39,727 nt of DNA from assembly GCA_015231435.1 (NCBI GenBank), contig JADGBN010000014.1, positions 1-39,727 on the forward strand. The letters run 5' to 3'. A program made the translations under genes and the position numbers. The notes below the pieces were generated by a model. That model saw only the letters and a program-made list of their open reading frames with translations. It made no database searches and was not told the origin of the DNA. Positions 1 to 8,504 of the stretch are shown here, one piece after another. This stretch comes from Gammaproteobacteria bacterium (GTDB lineage Bacteria; Pseudomonadota; Gammaproteobacteria; Thiohalomonadales; Thiohalomonadaceae). The stretch's first letter is position 1, and each line of letters starts with the position of its first letter.

Positions 1-125
1 GGTCGTTGCACAAAAGGCCAGGCTGCGCACGCGCAGTCGCCCCCCCCAATCACATAGCTTATCTATGCTCATGGGGATTCGCGACTTTGCCGCCTACCTG
101 CATTTCCAAGTAGTTTGGGTATAGT
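1..125 (+). repeat. dispersed intergenic repeat, copy 1
   Basis: This stretch aligns almost end to end with 12985-13109, with only single-base gaps and scattered substitutions. Shared blocks include GGCTGCGCACG, AATCACATAG, CTATGCTCATGG and ACTTTGCCGCCT. Both copies carry a short hairpin with a CATAG/CTATG stem, and the loop length differs between copies (CTTAT here, GTTA there) while the stem is kept. The copy ends at TATAGT (120-125), a -10-like hexamer, and lies just upstream of the chemoreceptor gene in the same orientation. The left edge may extend beyond the window. Confidence 0.8.
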
Positions 126-202
126 TTACGCTCCTTAGCGCAGACACGAAACGGTACGACCACTTTTGCTGTGGTACAGATGATCGATCTACGAGGTGTG
201 AC

Positions 203-1837
203 TTGCAAAAAAAACGGTTTGTCAGCATAAACTTAAAGCTTAACCTGATTGTGGTGATGATGATGGTCATCATCTTTGGTATTCAGCTCTGGGAGAGTTA
301 TAAAAGTCAGACAGCGCTGGTTGAAAAAATGGGGGAGGATAGGCTGTTGACCATGGTTGACTCCTACTTCGATAATCTTAACACCATGATGCTCACCGGT
401 ACGATGAGTGAGCGTAGGGTGGTACGCGATAAACTGCTGGCGCGGGACGGGGTGAAGGCGGTGCGGGTGCTGCGTAGTGACGCAGTCTCGGCGGTCTATG
501 GCCCGGGGTTTCCCGAGGAGCATGTTGATAGTGAATCTGACGGGCGTGCCCTGTCGGGTGAGATGGTGGTGGTGTTAAGTGAGGAGGGGAGTGAGCGCAT
601 CCTCACCATGACCAAACCCTACCGCGCGGAGGAGAATTTTCGCGGGGTCAACTGTCTTAGTTGTCATCAGGTCGCGGAGGGTACGGTGCTGGGCGCGATT
701 CAGATAACAGTTTCGCTGGCAAAGGCAGATAGCGCCGTCTATCAGGCATTGCGTCAATCGACACAATTTACGGCGCTGCTAATGATTGCCTCCCTGAGTA
801 TTCTGGTCTTTTTGCTGAACAAAACGCTGGTCTCACGATTGCAGCTTATACACCGGCAAATTGATGAGGGGAGCAGCCGTGGAATGGTCAATTTCAACCT
901 GACTGAAGCGGGGCATGATGAGATTAGTCATCTTGCCCAGACCTTTAACCAGCAGGCGGTGCGCATACGCAAATCGATTCGGGATCTGCTCTTTTCCAGC
1001 AATGAGTTGCAGGAGAATTCAGTGAATACCTCGACCTTTGCCAAAGGGATCTACGCTGAACAGCATCAAAAACAGCAGTTAATGGGGAGTGTGGCGACCA
1101 TTCTCGATACCTTCTATAAACGACGCCAAGAGATGGAAGAGGAGGTGCAACATGTCGCTGAAAATGCCGCAGCGCTTAATTATTCGCTGAATTCTCTGGA
1201 ACAGACCCTGCTGGTGCAACACCAGACGGCAACTGATCGGAGTCAGCAGCTAGCGACAACGCAAACGTTGGTGGCGCAGCTTAATGAACGGAGCAAAGGG
1301 ATTATGCTTGTGGTCGAGGTTCTTGATGAGATGACCGAACAGACCACGGTGATTAGTCTCAATTCGGCGATAAAGGCGGCACGAATTGGTGAGTCGGGCG
1401 ATGATTTCAGCCAACTCGCCGGGGAGATTCGTACCCTGGCAATGCAGTCACGCGGTGTTTCAAGAGAGATTGCCCAGATGATCAACCAGTTACAGGAAGG
1501 CTTTGCCGGCACCTCAAAGCAGCTGGAGGCGCTGCTGCGCCTTGACGAGCAGGAGCAGAGCGCCCATGCCAGTCTGACGGCACAAATGGGTGATCTTCTC
1601 AATCGTATTGAACAGGTGGTTACGCATCATCTGCAGACCGAGCAGCTGATTGCTCAGGGTAGTAGCGCCATCGAACAGCTTGAGGTGCAGATGGAGGAGA
1701 TCACCCAGTGCACCAACCGCAGTATGAAGCTGGTTGATCAGGGGGTAACGATTAGTGCCGATCTGAAGCAGATCTCCAAGCAGCTGACGCAAATTATCAA
1801 ACAGTTAAATGTTGGGGAAGCGAACCCTAAAGGTTAG
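203..1837 (+). CDS. methyl-accepting chemotaxis-like receptor with periplasmic c-type heme motif
   Basis: The protein has 544 residues and starts at TTG, with GAGG (193-196) as ribosome binding site. A first membrane segment lies at about residues 13-30 and a second at about 187-206. Between them is a periplasmic sensor with a c-type heme motif, Cys151-Leu-Ser-Cys154-His155. A HAMP-like stretch follows at about 207-260, then a long helical signalling domain. The hairpin tip is recognisable (ISLNSAIKAARIGESGDDF) but departs from the usual chemoreceptor consensus: QTT replaces QTN, AAIK replaces AAIE (K391), and DDF replaces RGF. Single-heme periplasmic domains on chemoreceptors are known, for example in Geobacter, and are thought to sense redox state or small ligands. 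Coupling to CheA/CheW is therefore uncertain. No che genes are adjacent; a cheR lies 21 kb away. Confidence 0.85.
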   Translation: MQKKRFVSINLKLNLIVVMMMVIIFGIQLWESYKSQTALVEKMGEDRLLTMVDSYFDNLNTMMLTGTMSERRVVRDKLLARDGVKAVRVLRSDAVSAVYGPGFPEEHVDSESDGRALSGEMVVVLSEEGSERILTMTKPYRAEENFRGVNCLSCHQVAEGTVLGAIQITVSLAKADSAVYQALRQSTQFTALLMIASLSILVFLLNKTLVSRLQLIHRQIDEGSSRGMVNFNLTEAGHDEISHLAQTFNQQAVRIRKSIRDLLFSSNELQENSVNTSTFAKGIYAEQHQKQQLMGSVATILDTFYKRRQEMEEEVQHVAENAAALNYSLNSLEQTLLVQHQTATDRSQQLATTQTLVAQLNERSKGIMLVVEVLDEMTEQTTVISLNSAIKAARIGESGDDFSQLAGEIRTLAMQSRGVSREIAQMINQLQEGFAGTSKQLEALLRLDEQEQSAHASLTAQMGDLLNRIEQVVTHHLQTEQLIAQGSSAIEQLEVQMEEITQCTNRSMKLVDQGVTISADLKQISKQLTQIIKQLNVGEANPKG

Positions 1838-1898
1838 CAGCAGCGGTTAATAGCGTGACCTGTGAGCCAGTGACCGCGCCTTGATCTGGGTGCGGTAC

Positions 1899-1927
1899 TT
1901 GTAAAACGACGGATCTATTAATATATT
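1899..1927 (+). promoter_or_regulatory. sigma70-type promoter for the RND efflux operon
   Basis: TTGTAA (1899-1904) and TATATT (1922-1927) are separated by exactly 17 bases. They match the -35 and -10 consensus at 4/6 and 5/6 positions. Transcription would start about 70 bases before the adaptor gene at 2006. The -10 box lies inside the inverted repeat 1923-1942, which suggests repressor control. Confidence 0.55.
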
Positions 1928-1942
1928 AGTGAACACTAATAT
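1923..1942. promoter_or_regulatory. perfect inverted repeat, probable repressor operator
   Basis: ATATTAGTG-AA-CACTAATAT is a perfect 9-bp inverted repeat with a two-base centre. It covers the -10 box of the only promoter-like site before the efflux operon. Short palindromes of this kind at RND operons are commonly bound by TetR/AcrR-family repressors. No regulator gene is next to it in the window, so the cognate protein is unknown. Confidence 0.6.
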
Positions 1943-2005
1943 TTAGCGCTGTCGGCCTGTTCCCCCTATGGCCGACTTTCATACCCACTTATTGAGATTA
2001 TCTAT

Positions 2006-3031
2006 ATGACTTATATCCATAAATTTCTTGCAACGCTGATCTTGGCAGCGCCCTTGCCGCTCTTCATCTCTTCGGCGGTCGCTGAAACCCTACTGTCCGT
2101 TGAGGTGATCGAACGGGATGTGCAGCACGAACTGATTGTTGATGGGGTCATCGAGGCGACGCATCGCACCACCGTTTCGGCACAAACCTCCGGTCAGGTG
2201 AAGGAGGTGTTGGTGGATATTGATGATTATGTGAATAAGGGCGATGTGATAGTGCGTCTGAATGATAGTGAGCAGCGTAGCGCGCTGCGGGCAGCCGAGG
2301 CCAGGGCGGCAGAGGCTAAGGGTAATTTTGAGCGCAGTCGTGGATTGCTGGCGCGGGAGTTGGTCTCTGCTGCCGATTTTGAGAAGGCGGAGGCCGCCTA
2401 CAAGGCCGCTGATGCGGCGCGTGCCCAGGCGCAGGAGCAGCTTGAGTATACGGTGATTCGCGCCCCCTATAGCGGAATTGTGGTGGCACGTCATCTTGAG
2501 AATGGCGAGATCGCCACCCCCGGACGGGAGGTGATGACGGGTATTTCGCTGGAGTCACTGCGTGCCGTTTCGGGAGTGCCGCAGAGTCGTATCGATGCGG
2601 TGCGTAACTATGCCAAGTCGCGGGTTATCTTTTCCGCAGGACAGGGTCGCAGTATTGCCGGGGCGAAGATCACCTTCGCTCCCTATGCCGATCCCTTAAG
2701 CCACACCTTCAAGGTACGGGTCAACCTACCAGATAACCGCAGTGGTGATACGGTTTATCCCGGAACCTATGTCAAAGTCGCCTTTATTGACGGGGTTGAA
2801 CGCCAACTGGTGGTGCCCGCGAATGCTATTGTCTATCGTGGTGAGGTGACGGCGGTCTATGTCATTGATGAAGAGCGTATCGCTCTAAGGATGATTCGTA
2901 GCGGTCGAGCACTGGATGACGGCATGGTGGAGATCTTTGCCGGTTTGCAGGCGGGTGAACGGGTTGCTGTTGATCCAATTGCCGCGGGCAAGGCGTTAAA
3001 AGAGCGGCAAACTCTGAAGGGAGGCGCGTAA
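2006..3031 (+). CDS. RND efflux periplasmic adaptor subunit (membrane fusion protein)
   Basis: This 341-residue HlyD/AcrA-type adaptor would link an inner-membrane RND pump to an outer-membrane channel. Residues 1-26 form a signal peptide, probably cut at AVA|E. No lipobox cysteine is present, so it is not a lipoprotein like AcrA. A biotinyl-lipoyl-like half appears at about 60-85 (SGQVKEVLVDIDDYVNKGD), followed by a short helical hairpin rich in Ala/Glu (about 90-150). The second lipoyl half (VIRAPYSGIVVARHLENGE) is at about 150-170, and beta-barrel and membrane-proximal segments complete it. It ends three bases before the permease start, so the two are surely co-transcribed. No outer-membrane channel gene is present. 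Confidence 0.92.
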   Translation: MTYIHKFLATLILAAPLPLFISSAVAETLLSVEVIERDVQHELIVDGVIEATHRTTVSAQTSGQVKEVLVDIDDYVNKGDVIVRLNDSEQRSALRAAEARAAEAKGNFERSRGLLARELVSAADFEKAEAAYKAADAARAQAQEQLEYTVIRAPYSGIVVARHLENGEIATPGREVMTGISLESLRAVSGVPQSRIDAVRNYAKSRVIFSAGQGRSIAGAKITFAPYADPLSHTFKVRVNLPDNRSGDTVYPGTYVKVAFIDGVERQLVVPANAIVYRGEVTAVYVIDEERIALRMIRSGRALDDGMVEIFAGLQAGERVAVDPIAAGKALKERQTLKGGA

Positions 3032-3034
3032 GCG

Positions 3035-6000
3035 ATGTCAAGCCAACCCAAACTAGGCTTTTCAGGCAGAGTTGCCGCGCACTTTTTAACCACCGAGATC
3101 ACGCCACTACTGGCGCTGGTGGGGCTGTTGTTGGGGCTGCTAGCGGTGATGGTGACGCCGCGTGAAGAGGAGCCACAGATTAATGTCACCTTCGCCAACC
3201 TCTTTATCCCCTTTCCAGGCGCCTCAGCGCGTGAGGTGGAGTCGTTGGTAAGCACCCCTGCCGAGCAGGTACTTTCGGAGATCGAGGGGGTTAAACATGT
3301 CTACTCTATCTCGAATCCGGGGATGTCGATTATTACGGTGCAGTATCTGGTGGGCGAGGATCGCACCAGTGCGATCTTACGACTCTATAACGCCATCTAC
3401 TCAAATCAGGACTGGCTGCCGCAGAATCTTGGCGTTGGTCAGCCAATTATTAAACCCAAAGGGATTGATGACGTCCCTATTGTCACCCTTACTTTGTGGA
3501 GCGAGGATGAAAATATCACCTCCTATGATCTGCAAAAGGTGGCGCATGCCATTGAGGTCGAACTAAAGCGGGTTAAGGGTACCCGGGACATATACACCCT
3601 CGGCAGTTCGGAGGAGGTGGTGCATGTCGCGCTTGATGCGGTCGCGCTTGCCGCCTATGGCATTGCTTTAGATGACCTGCGGCGTACTTTGCAACTGAGC
3701 AATTCCACGCAACCCTCAGGGGCGCTGGTGGCGGATAATCAGGAGATCCTCGTCCAGGCAGGAACCTTTCTCTCGACGCTGGATGAGCTGAAAACCTTGG
3801 TGGTCGGGGTACATGACGGGCGTCCTGTCTATCTTCAGGATGTGGCAACCATTAGTCGCGGGCCGGAGCAGCTGGAGAAATTTGTCTGGTTTGGCGCCGG
3901 TCCTGCCGCGGCGAGTAAAGCGATTAGCACGGTGGGAGAGCACCCTTCAGTGACCATCGCCATAGCCAAGCAGCCGGGGACTAACGCCGTTGATGTCGCG
4001 AATCAGGTGGTTGAGCGTTTTGCCCACTTGAAGGGGATTTTTGTTCCTGACGGGGTTGAGGCGACAGTCACCCGTAACTACGGCGAGACCGCCAATGCCA
4101 AAGCGGAAAAGCTGATTACTAAACTTATCTTTGCCACCGCTTCGGTGGTTGCGCTGGTGTTTTTTTTCCTCGGGTGGCGCGAGGCCTTTATTGTTGGCAT
4201 GGCGGTGGTGATTACCCTGGCGATCACCCTTTTTGCCTCCTGGGCGTGGGGGTTTACCCTAAATCGAGTCAGTCTATTTGCCCTTATCTTCTCTATTGGT
4301 ATTCTCGTGGATGATGCGATTGTGGTGGTCGAGAATATTCACCGTCATATGCAGATGGGCGGCAAAAAACTGCTTGAGGTGATTCCCCAAGCGGTTGATG
4401 AGGTAGGCGGCCCGACGATTCTTGCCACCTTTACGGTAATTGCAGCACTGCTGCCGATGGCTTTTGTTAGTGGTTTGATGGGCCCCTATATGAGCCCAAT
4501 CCCGATTAATGCCTCCATCGGTATGCTCATCTCCCTAGCAGTGGCGTTTGTCATAACCCCGTGGATGGCCAACCGTTTTCTCAAGCTTGAGGGTGCGCAG
4601 CATCTGCATGGGGTTGAGGCGGCTTTTGAAGAGCGGCGTCTCTACCGCTTTTTTCATGGGGTGATGCACGGCTTTTTACGGCAGCAGCAGGGCAGCCGTC
4701 GGCGCTGGCTGCTGATGTTGTTTATTCTGGTATTAATCGGGTTATCGCTGCTGCTAGTGGTGAACCGCCAGGTCGTGCTGAAAATGCTCCCCTTTGATAA
4801 TAAATCGGAGTTTCAGGTGGTCGTGGATCTACCGGAGGGGAGCAGCCTTGAGCAGACGACCCGTGTTCTTAGTGAACTGGCTGCCTATCTGCGTGAGGTT
4901 CCCGAAGTGACCGACTATCAGGTCTATTCTGGAACCGCAGCACCGATTAATTTTAATGGTCTGGTGCGGCAATACTATCTGCGCGAAGGGGCGCATCTGG
5001 GTGATATTCAGGTGAATCTGACGGAACAAAAATTGCGGCAGCGAAAAAGTCATGAGATTGCCACAGCGGTACGTCCCGTACTGCAGACAATTGGTGATAA
5101 ATATGGTGCCAATGTCAAAGTGGTGGAGGTTCCGCCGGGGCCGCCGGTGTTATCTCCTCTGGTCGCCGAGATTTATGGCCTTGATTATGAAGGACAGATT
5201 GCCGTTGCCAAAGAGGTGCGGCAAATCCTTGCACAGACCCCTGATGTGGTTGATATTGATGATAGTGTCGAGGCCGCTTCACCAAAGTGGATCTTGCGGG
5301 TTGATCAGAAAAAGGCGGCCTTAATGGGCGTTTCGCAGCAGGCGATTGTGACGGCGGTGGCGGCGGTATTGGGGGGCGAAGATGCCTCCTACCTGCACGA
5401 TCCCCATAAAAAATATCCGTTGCCGATCCGCATGGAGTTTGCGGTTGCTCACAAGAGTGATATTGAGCAGGTGTTGGCGCTGCGTCTTCGCAGTGAACAT
5501 GGGACGCTGGTACCGCTGTCGGAGTTGGTGGTTGCACAGATGTCCCATCGTGAACACTCAATTCATCACAAAGATCTTCAGGAGGTGGTCTATGTGGTGG
5601 CGGATTCAGCTGGCAAACTCGATAGCCCGCTCTATGCGATGTTTAACACCGTCGGGTCACTGCGTGACAACGGCATACCGGGTAACCCGACGCTTGAACA
5701 GTACTTTATCAACCCACCGGCGCACCCTTACGATTACAGCGTCAAATGGGATGGTGAGTGGCAGATCACCTTTGAGACTTTCCGTGACATGGGACTTGCT
5801 TACTCAATTGGCCTGCTAATGATCTATCTGTTGGTGGTGGCACAGTTTCGCAGCTATGTCGTGCCGCTAATTATTATGGCGCCCATTCCATTAACGCTGA
5901 TTGGGGTGATGCCTGGACACGCTTTGGCAGGGTTGCAGTTTACCGCGACATCGATGATTGGCATGATTGCCCTGGCGGGGATAATTGTCCGCAACTCCAT

Positions 6001-6268
6001 TCTGCTGGTTGATTTTATTAATCAGCAGGTGACGGAGGGGGTTCCCTTTGAACGTGCGGTGATTAACTCCGGTGCGGTGCGCGCCAAGCCGATTATGCTA
6101 ACCGGCGTGGCGGCGATGATGGGGGCATTCTTTATTCTCGATGACCCGATCTTTAGTGGCCTAGCCATCTCGTTAATATCCGGCATTTTTGTCTCCACGA
6201 TACTCACCCTGGTGGTGATTCCGGTGATGTACTACGCCTTTATGTATAAGCGTTTTGCCACCAAATAG
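3035..6268 (+). CDS. RND-family efflux pump inner-membrane permease (AcrB/MexB-like)
   Basis: The protein has 1077 residues, normal length for the family, and follows a GGGAGG ribosome binding site. The first membrane segment is at about 23-41, followed by the large periplasmic porter region. The proton-relay pair Asp426-Asp427 sits in the fourth segment (ILVDDAIVVVENIHRHM). The second half repeats the architecture, with a helix starting at LAYSIGLLMIYLLVV and a later one containing GIIVRNSILLVDFI. There Arg986 occupies the position of the conserved Lys of AcrB; this R variant is common in a large branch of the superfamily. The pump would export hydrophobic compounds in exchange for protons. 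Substrate cannot be predicted. The 3' end overlaps sfsA by 14 bases. Confidence 0.95.
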   Translation: MSSQPKLGFSGRVAAHFLTTEITPLLALVGLLLGLLAVMVTPREEEPQINVTFANLFIPFPGASAREVESLVSTPAEQVLSEIEGVKHVYSISNPGMSIITVQYLVGEDRTSAILRLYNAIYSNQDWLPQNLGVGQPIIKPKGIDDVPIVTLTLWSEDENITSYDLQKVAHAIEVELKRVKGTRDIYTLGSSEEVVHVALDAVALAAYGIALDDLRRTLQLSNSTQPSGALVADNQEILVQAGTFLSTLDELKTLVVGVHDGRPVYLQDVATISRGPEQLEKFVWFGAGPAAASKAISTVGEHPSVTIAIAKQPGTNAVDVANQVVERFAHLKGIFVPDGVEATVTRNYGETANAKAEKLITKLIFATASVVALVFFFLGWREAFIVGMAVVITLAITLFASWAWGFTLNRVSLFALIFSIGILVDDAIVVVENIHRHMQMGGKKLLEVIPQAVDEVGGPTILATFTVIAALLPMAFVSGLMGPYMSPIPINASIGMLISLAVAFVITPWMANRFLKLEGAQHLHGVEAAFEERRLYRFFHGVMHGFLRQQQGSRRRWLLMLFILVLIGLSLLLVVNRQVVLKMLPFDNKSEFQVVVDLPEGSSLEQTTRVLSELAAYLREVPEVTDYQVYSGTAAPINFNGLVRQYYLREGAHLGDIQVNLTEQKLRQRKSHEIATAVRPVLQTIGDKYGANVKVVEVPPGPPVLSPLVAEIYGLDYEGQIAVAKEVRQILAQTPDVVDIDDSVEAASPKWILRVDQKKAALMGVSQQAIVTAVAAVLGGEDASYLHDPHKKYPLPIRMEFAVAHKSDIEQVLALRLRSEHGTLVPLSELVVAQMSHREHSIHHKDLQEVVYVVADSAGKLDSPLYAMFNTVGSLRDNGIPGNPTLEQYFINPPAHPYDYSVKWDGEWQITFETFRDMGLAYSIGLLMIYLLVVAQFRSYVVPLIIMAPIPLTLIGVMPGHALAGLQFTATSMIGMIALAGIIVRNSILLVDFINQQVTEGVPFERAVINSGAVRAKPIMLTGVAAMMGAFFILDDPIFSGLAISLISGIFVSTILTLVVIPVMYYAFMYKRFATK

Positions 6269-7010
6269 CCGTCATCAGACAGCACCCCCTGCAAGCGAAT
6301 ATTGCAGTGGGGTGCTGCTGCGCCGTTATCAGCGCTTTCTAGCGGATATTCGCTTGGATAGTGGCGAAGTGATTACCGCCCACACCCCCAATACCGGTGC
6401 AATGAGCGGTTGTGCCGAACCCGGCAGTCGGGTCAGCTTGCGGGCGGGTGATAATCCCAAACGCAAATATCGCTGGAGCTGGATTGCCACCGAGGTGGTG
6501 GGGGTGGCGGGTGAAAAGATCTGGGTCGGTGTCGAGCCGGGCGCCGCGAATCAGATAGTCGCGCAGGGGATTCGCAATGGGGTTATTCGTGAGTTGCAAG
6601 GATACCGCACCATTCGCAGTGAAGTCCCCTATGGTGAAGAGCGCAGCCGTATCGATCTGCTGTTACAGGCAGAGCAGATGCCGGATTGCTACGTGGAGGT
6701 GAAAAGCGTTACGCTGGCGGAGGCAACCGGCGTCGCACTGTTTCCCGATGCGGTCACTAGTCGTGGCAGTAAACATCTGCGGGAGTTAATGGTGATGGCC
6801 GACACAGGAAAACGTGCGGTGATCTTCTTCTGTGTGCAGCGCCCCGATGTTAAGGGCTTTGCCCCCGCTGCGGCGATTGACCCCAGCTACGCGCAGCTGT
6901 TGCAACAGGCGGTTACCAGCGGCGTTGAGGCGTTCGCCTACCGCTGTCAGGTGAGCGCCGAGCGCGTGGTAATTCTCGATGCGCTACCGCTCTGGGTGAA
7001 TGCAGATTAA
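6255..7010 (+). CDS. sfsA: SfsA family protein (sugar fermentation stimulation protein homologue)
   Basis: The family pattern is clear throughout: LLRRYQRFLADI near the N-terminus, HTPNTGAMSGC, SRIDLLLQA, CYVEVKSVTLAE, FPDAVTSRGSKHLREL and RAVIFFCVQRPDV. The EVK triad and upstream Asp give the family a PD-(D/E)XK-nuclease-like look; the E. coli protein was described as a DNA-binding factor affecting maltose metabolism, but its biochemistry is poorly known. The TTG at 6255 overlaps the permease gene by 14 bases and gives 251 residues. The start is uncertain because no strong ribosome binding site is visible; an in-frame GTG lies at 6312, just before the conserved region. It probably shares the efflux operon transcript. 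Confidence 0.9.
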   Translation: MPPNSRHQTAPPASEYCSGVLLRRYQRFLADIRLDSGEVITAHTPNTGAMSGCAEPGSRVSLRAGDNPKRKYRWSWIATEVVGVAGEKIWVGVEPGAANQIVAQGIRNGVIRELQGYRTIRSEVPYGEERSRIDLLLQAEQMPDCYVEVKSVTLAEATGVALFPDAVTSRGSKHLRELMVMADTGKRAVIFFCVQRPDVKGFAPAAAIDPSYAQLLQQAVTSGVEAFAYRCQVSAERVVILDALPLWVNAD

Positions 7011-7052
7011 GGTGTTTGTTCTCTATTAAGTTCAGCCAACGAACCCGCGTTT

Positions 7053-7427
7053 TTAAGGATAACGGGTATAAATTGTTTGCATATTCATATCATGACTTAT
7101 CAGCTCTAGTTCTAAAGATAATGCGGTTGCGATAATAATAGCATCAGGTAGTTTAATTTTTTCCTTTCTACGTAGAGAGATGACAATCGTCTCTATGGAC
7201 TCATCCAGCATGGCTACCTGACAGCCGTTGATGAATGCTTCAATTTGTCTTTTTTCCTCTTCGCCGATACCAGGATATCCCAACAGTTCCATTCGGGATA
7301 TCTGGCTAATCGTGCATTGTTCAAGTAGATCTGGAAATGTATTCAGGAGGGCAAGCGATTCTGTGCTCCCTTTAAGCAGGCCAATCACGACATTGGTGTC
7401 AAGCAGATAACCGTTAGTCCCACTCAT
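7053..7427 (-). CDS. vapC: PIN-domain ribonuclease toxin, VapC family
   Basis: From the ATG at 7427 the protein has 124 residues and a complete PIN domain. The acidic metal-binding residues are all present: Asp10 in YLLDTN, Glu47 in SRMELLG, Asp95 in KLPDAIIIA and Asp113 in ISHD. VapC enzymes cleave specific RNAs and are held inactive by a co-encoded antitoxin. The start chosen overlaps the stop codon of a residual antitoxin frame (7414-7560), the translational coupling typical of vapBC pairs. An upstream in-frame ATG at 7466 would add 13 residues that do not look like PIN sequence. The catalytic residues are intact although the antitoxin appears truncated. Confidence 0.85.
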   Translation of the reverse strand: MSGTNGYLLDTNVVIGLLKGSTESLALLNTFPDLLEQCTISQISRMELLGYPGIGEEEKRQIEAFINGCQVAMLDESIETIVISLRRKEKIKLPDAIIIATALSLELELISHDMNMQTIYTRYP

Positions 7428-7560
7428 TACGAAGTTGCCGTTGCAGATCGATCGGATCACCTTCAAAACTCGGAGAGTTTTTTAATGAACCCACTAACTG
7501 TCTGAGTGAAGGTGCAAAGGCACCAACCCCTTGTTTTTGTCTGTTGAAATTTCTATTGTG
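7414..7560 (-). pseudogene. 5'-truncated antitoxin remnant of a vapBC-type pair
   Basis: This open frame of 48 codons ends in GDPIDLQRQLRNEWD and a TAA that overlaps the vapC start. Such tails (DP.. .Q..LR.EWD) are typical of short antitoxins encoded directly before this type of PIN toxin. The frame is closed upstream by TAG at 7561-7563 and contains no ATG; only one in-frame GTG near its middle is available. Both other frames upstream are also interrupted, and the next gene on the opposite strand begins at 7622. The N-terminal DNA-binding half therefore seems to have been lost. The C-terminal toxin-neutralising segment could in principle still be made from the GTG. Confidence 0.6.
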
Positions 7561-7621
7561 CTAAAAACTTGGCTGTCACATAGCCTTCACTTTAACCTTG
7601 ATATTTAGTAGAGGAGAGATC

Positions 7622-8389
7622 GTGATTGATAGATACGCACTTCGTCGCCGTACCCAGGCGTCAGCCATACACTTCAGCTTTAGCCTGATTATCTTTGCTG
7701 CGTTTGTCTGGACGCTGCTCACCCTCTGGTACCCCGAACCCTACTTTACGGCATCGGGAGGGTGGCAGGGGCTGAAGCTGGTGGCGCTGGTAGATATTGT
7801 GCTCGGGCCGCTGGTGATGTTTGCCATCTTTAACCCAGCCAAGGAAAAGGCGAAACTGCTTGGCGATATAGTGGTGATAATTACCCTGCAACTCGGTGCG
7901 CTCATTTGGGGTGTGGTGCAGGTCTATCAGCAGCGGCCGCTGGCGGCGGCGTTTTTTGAAGACCGGTTTTATGTGGTCTCTGCGGCAGAGTTGGGGAAGG
8001 ATGCGCAGCAGCAACTTGCTCAATTCGACAGTCAGATCCCGGCGATGGTCTATGTTCGCCCGGCTCGCCCAGAGGAAGTGGCGGAAAATCTCAAACGGAT
8101 GCGGGAGACCCATCTCCCTCCCTACGCCTTTGTTGAACGGTATCAGCCCTACCAACAGCAGATGGCGGAGATCAGCCAGTTTGCAGCGGATGCAGAGGCA
8201 GTGATTAGCCATAATCCTGCGATGGGCGAGCGCTATCGCGAACTTCTGACGGCGTCAGGGCTTTCACCGCAGGAGACAATACTGCTGCCACTGATCTCTA
8301 AGTATCATAATGTATTGATATTGATGGATATGAAAGGTGGAGTTCATGGGTATCTTGACGCTCCCTATAAGCGCAGCGATCAGATCTGA
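7622..8389 (+). CDS. TfpZ-like type IV pilin accessory membrane protein
   Basis: The GTG at 7622 follows AGGAGA (7612-7617) and gives 255 residues. Three membrane segments lie in the first ~110 residues: FSLIIFAAFVWTLLTLWY, LVALVDIVLGPLVMFAIF and DIVVIITLQLGALIWGVVQVY. The motifs YFTASGGWQGLKL and IFNPAKEK are typical of the TfpZ/FimB-type accessory family. A soluble, probably periplasmic, C-terminal half of ~145 residues follows. In other bacteria these proteins are encoded beside a pilin and help its stability or assembly. No pilin or assembly gene is adjacent here, so its partner must be elsewhere. Confidence 0.75.
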   Translation: MIDRYALRRRTQASAIHFSFSLIIFAAFVWTLLTLWYPEPYFTASGGWQGLKLVALVDIVLGPLVMFAIFNPAKEKAKLLGDIVVIITLQLGALIWGVVQVYQQRPLAAAFFEDRFYVVSAAELGKDAQQQLAQFDSQIPAMVYVRPARPEEVAENLKRMRETHLPPYAFVERYQPYQQQMAEISQFAADAEAVISHNPAMGERYRELLTASGLSPQETILLPLISKYHNVLILMDMKGGVHGYLDAPYKRSDQI

Positions 8390-8504
8390 AAACTGAAAGT
8401 GACGCAACCTTAACTTTTCTGCCGCTTGGTTGGCAGGGGCCGTGTTTGCTGGCATGATGTCGTGCAACGATATGGGGTTAACGGTTAGACGGGGGAGTAG
8501 TGAG

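Noticed and set aside
155-178. CCAC/GTGG dyad upstream of the chemoreceptor gene
   Set aside because: A four-base core with imperfect flanks is expected by chance; no promoter geometry supports it as an operator.
7465-7483. AAAACTC-GGA-GAGTTTT hairpin as a terminator
   Set aside because: The stem is AT-rich and lies within the antitoxin remnant frame between divergent genes, with no gene ending into it on the plus strand.
7661-8212. 183-codon minus-strand frame
   Set aside because: Shadow of the TfpZ-like gene; His/Arg/Gln-rich low-quality sequence with no ribosome binding site.
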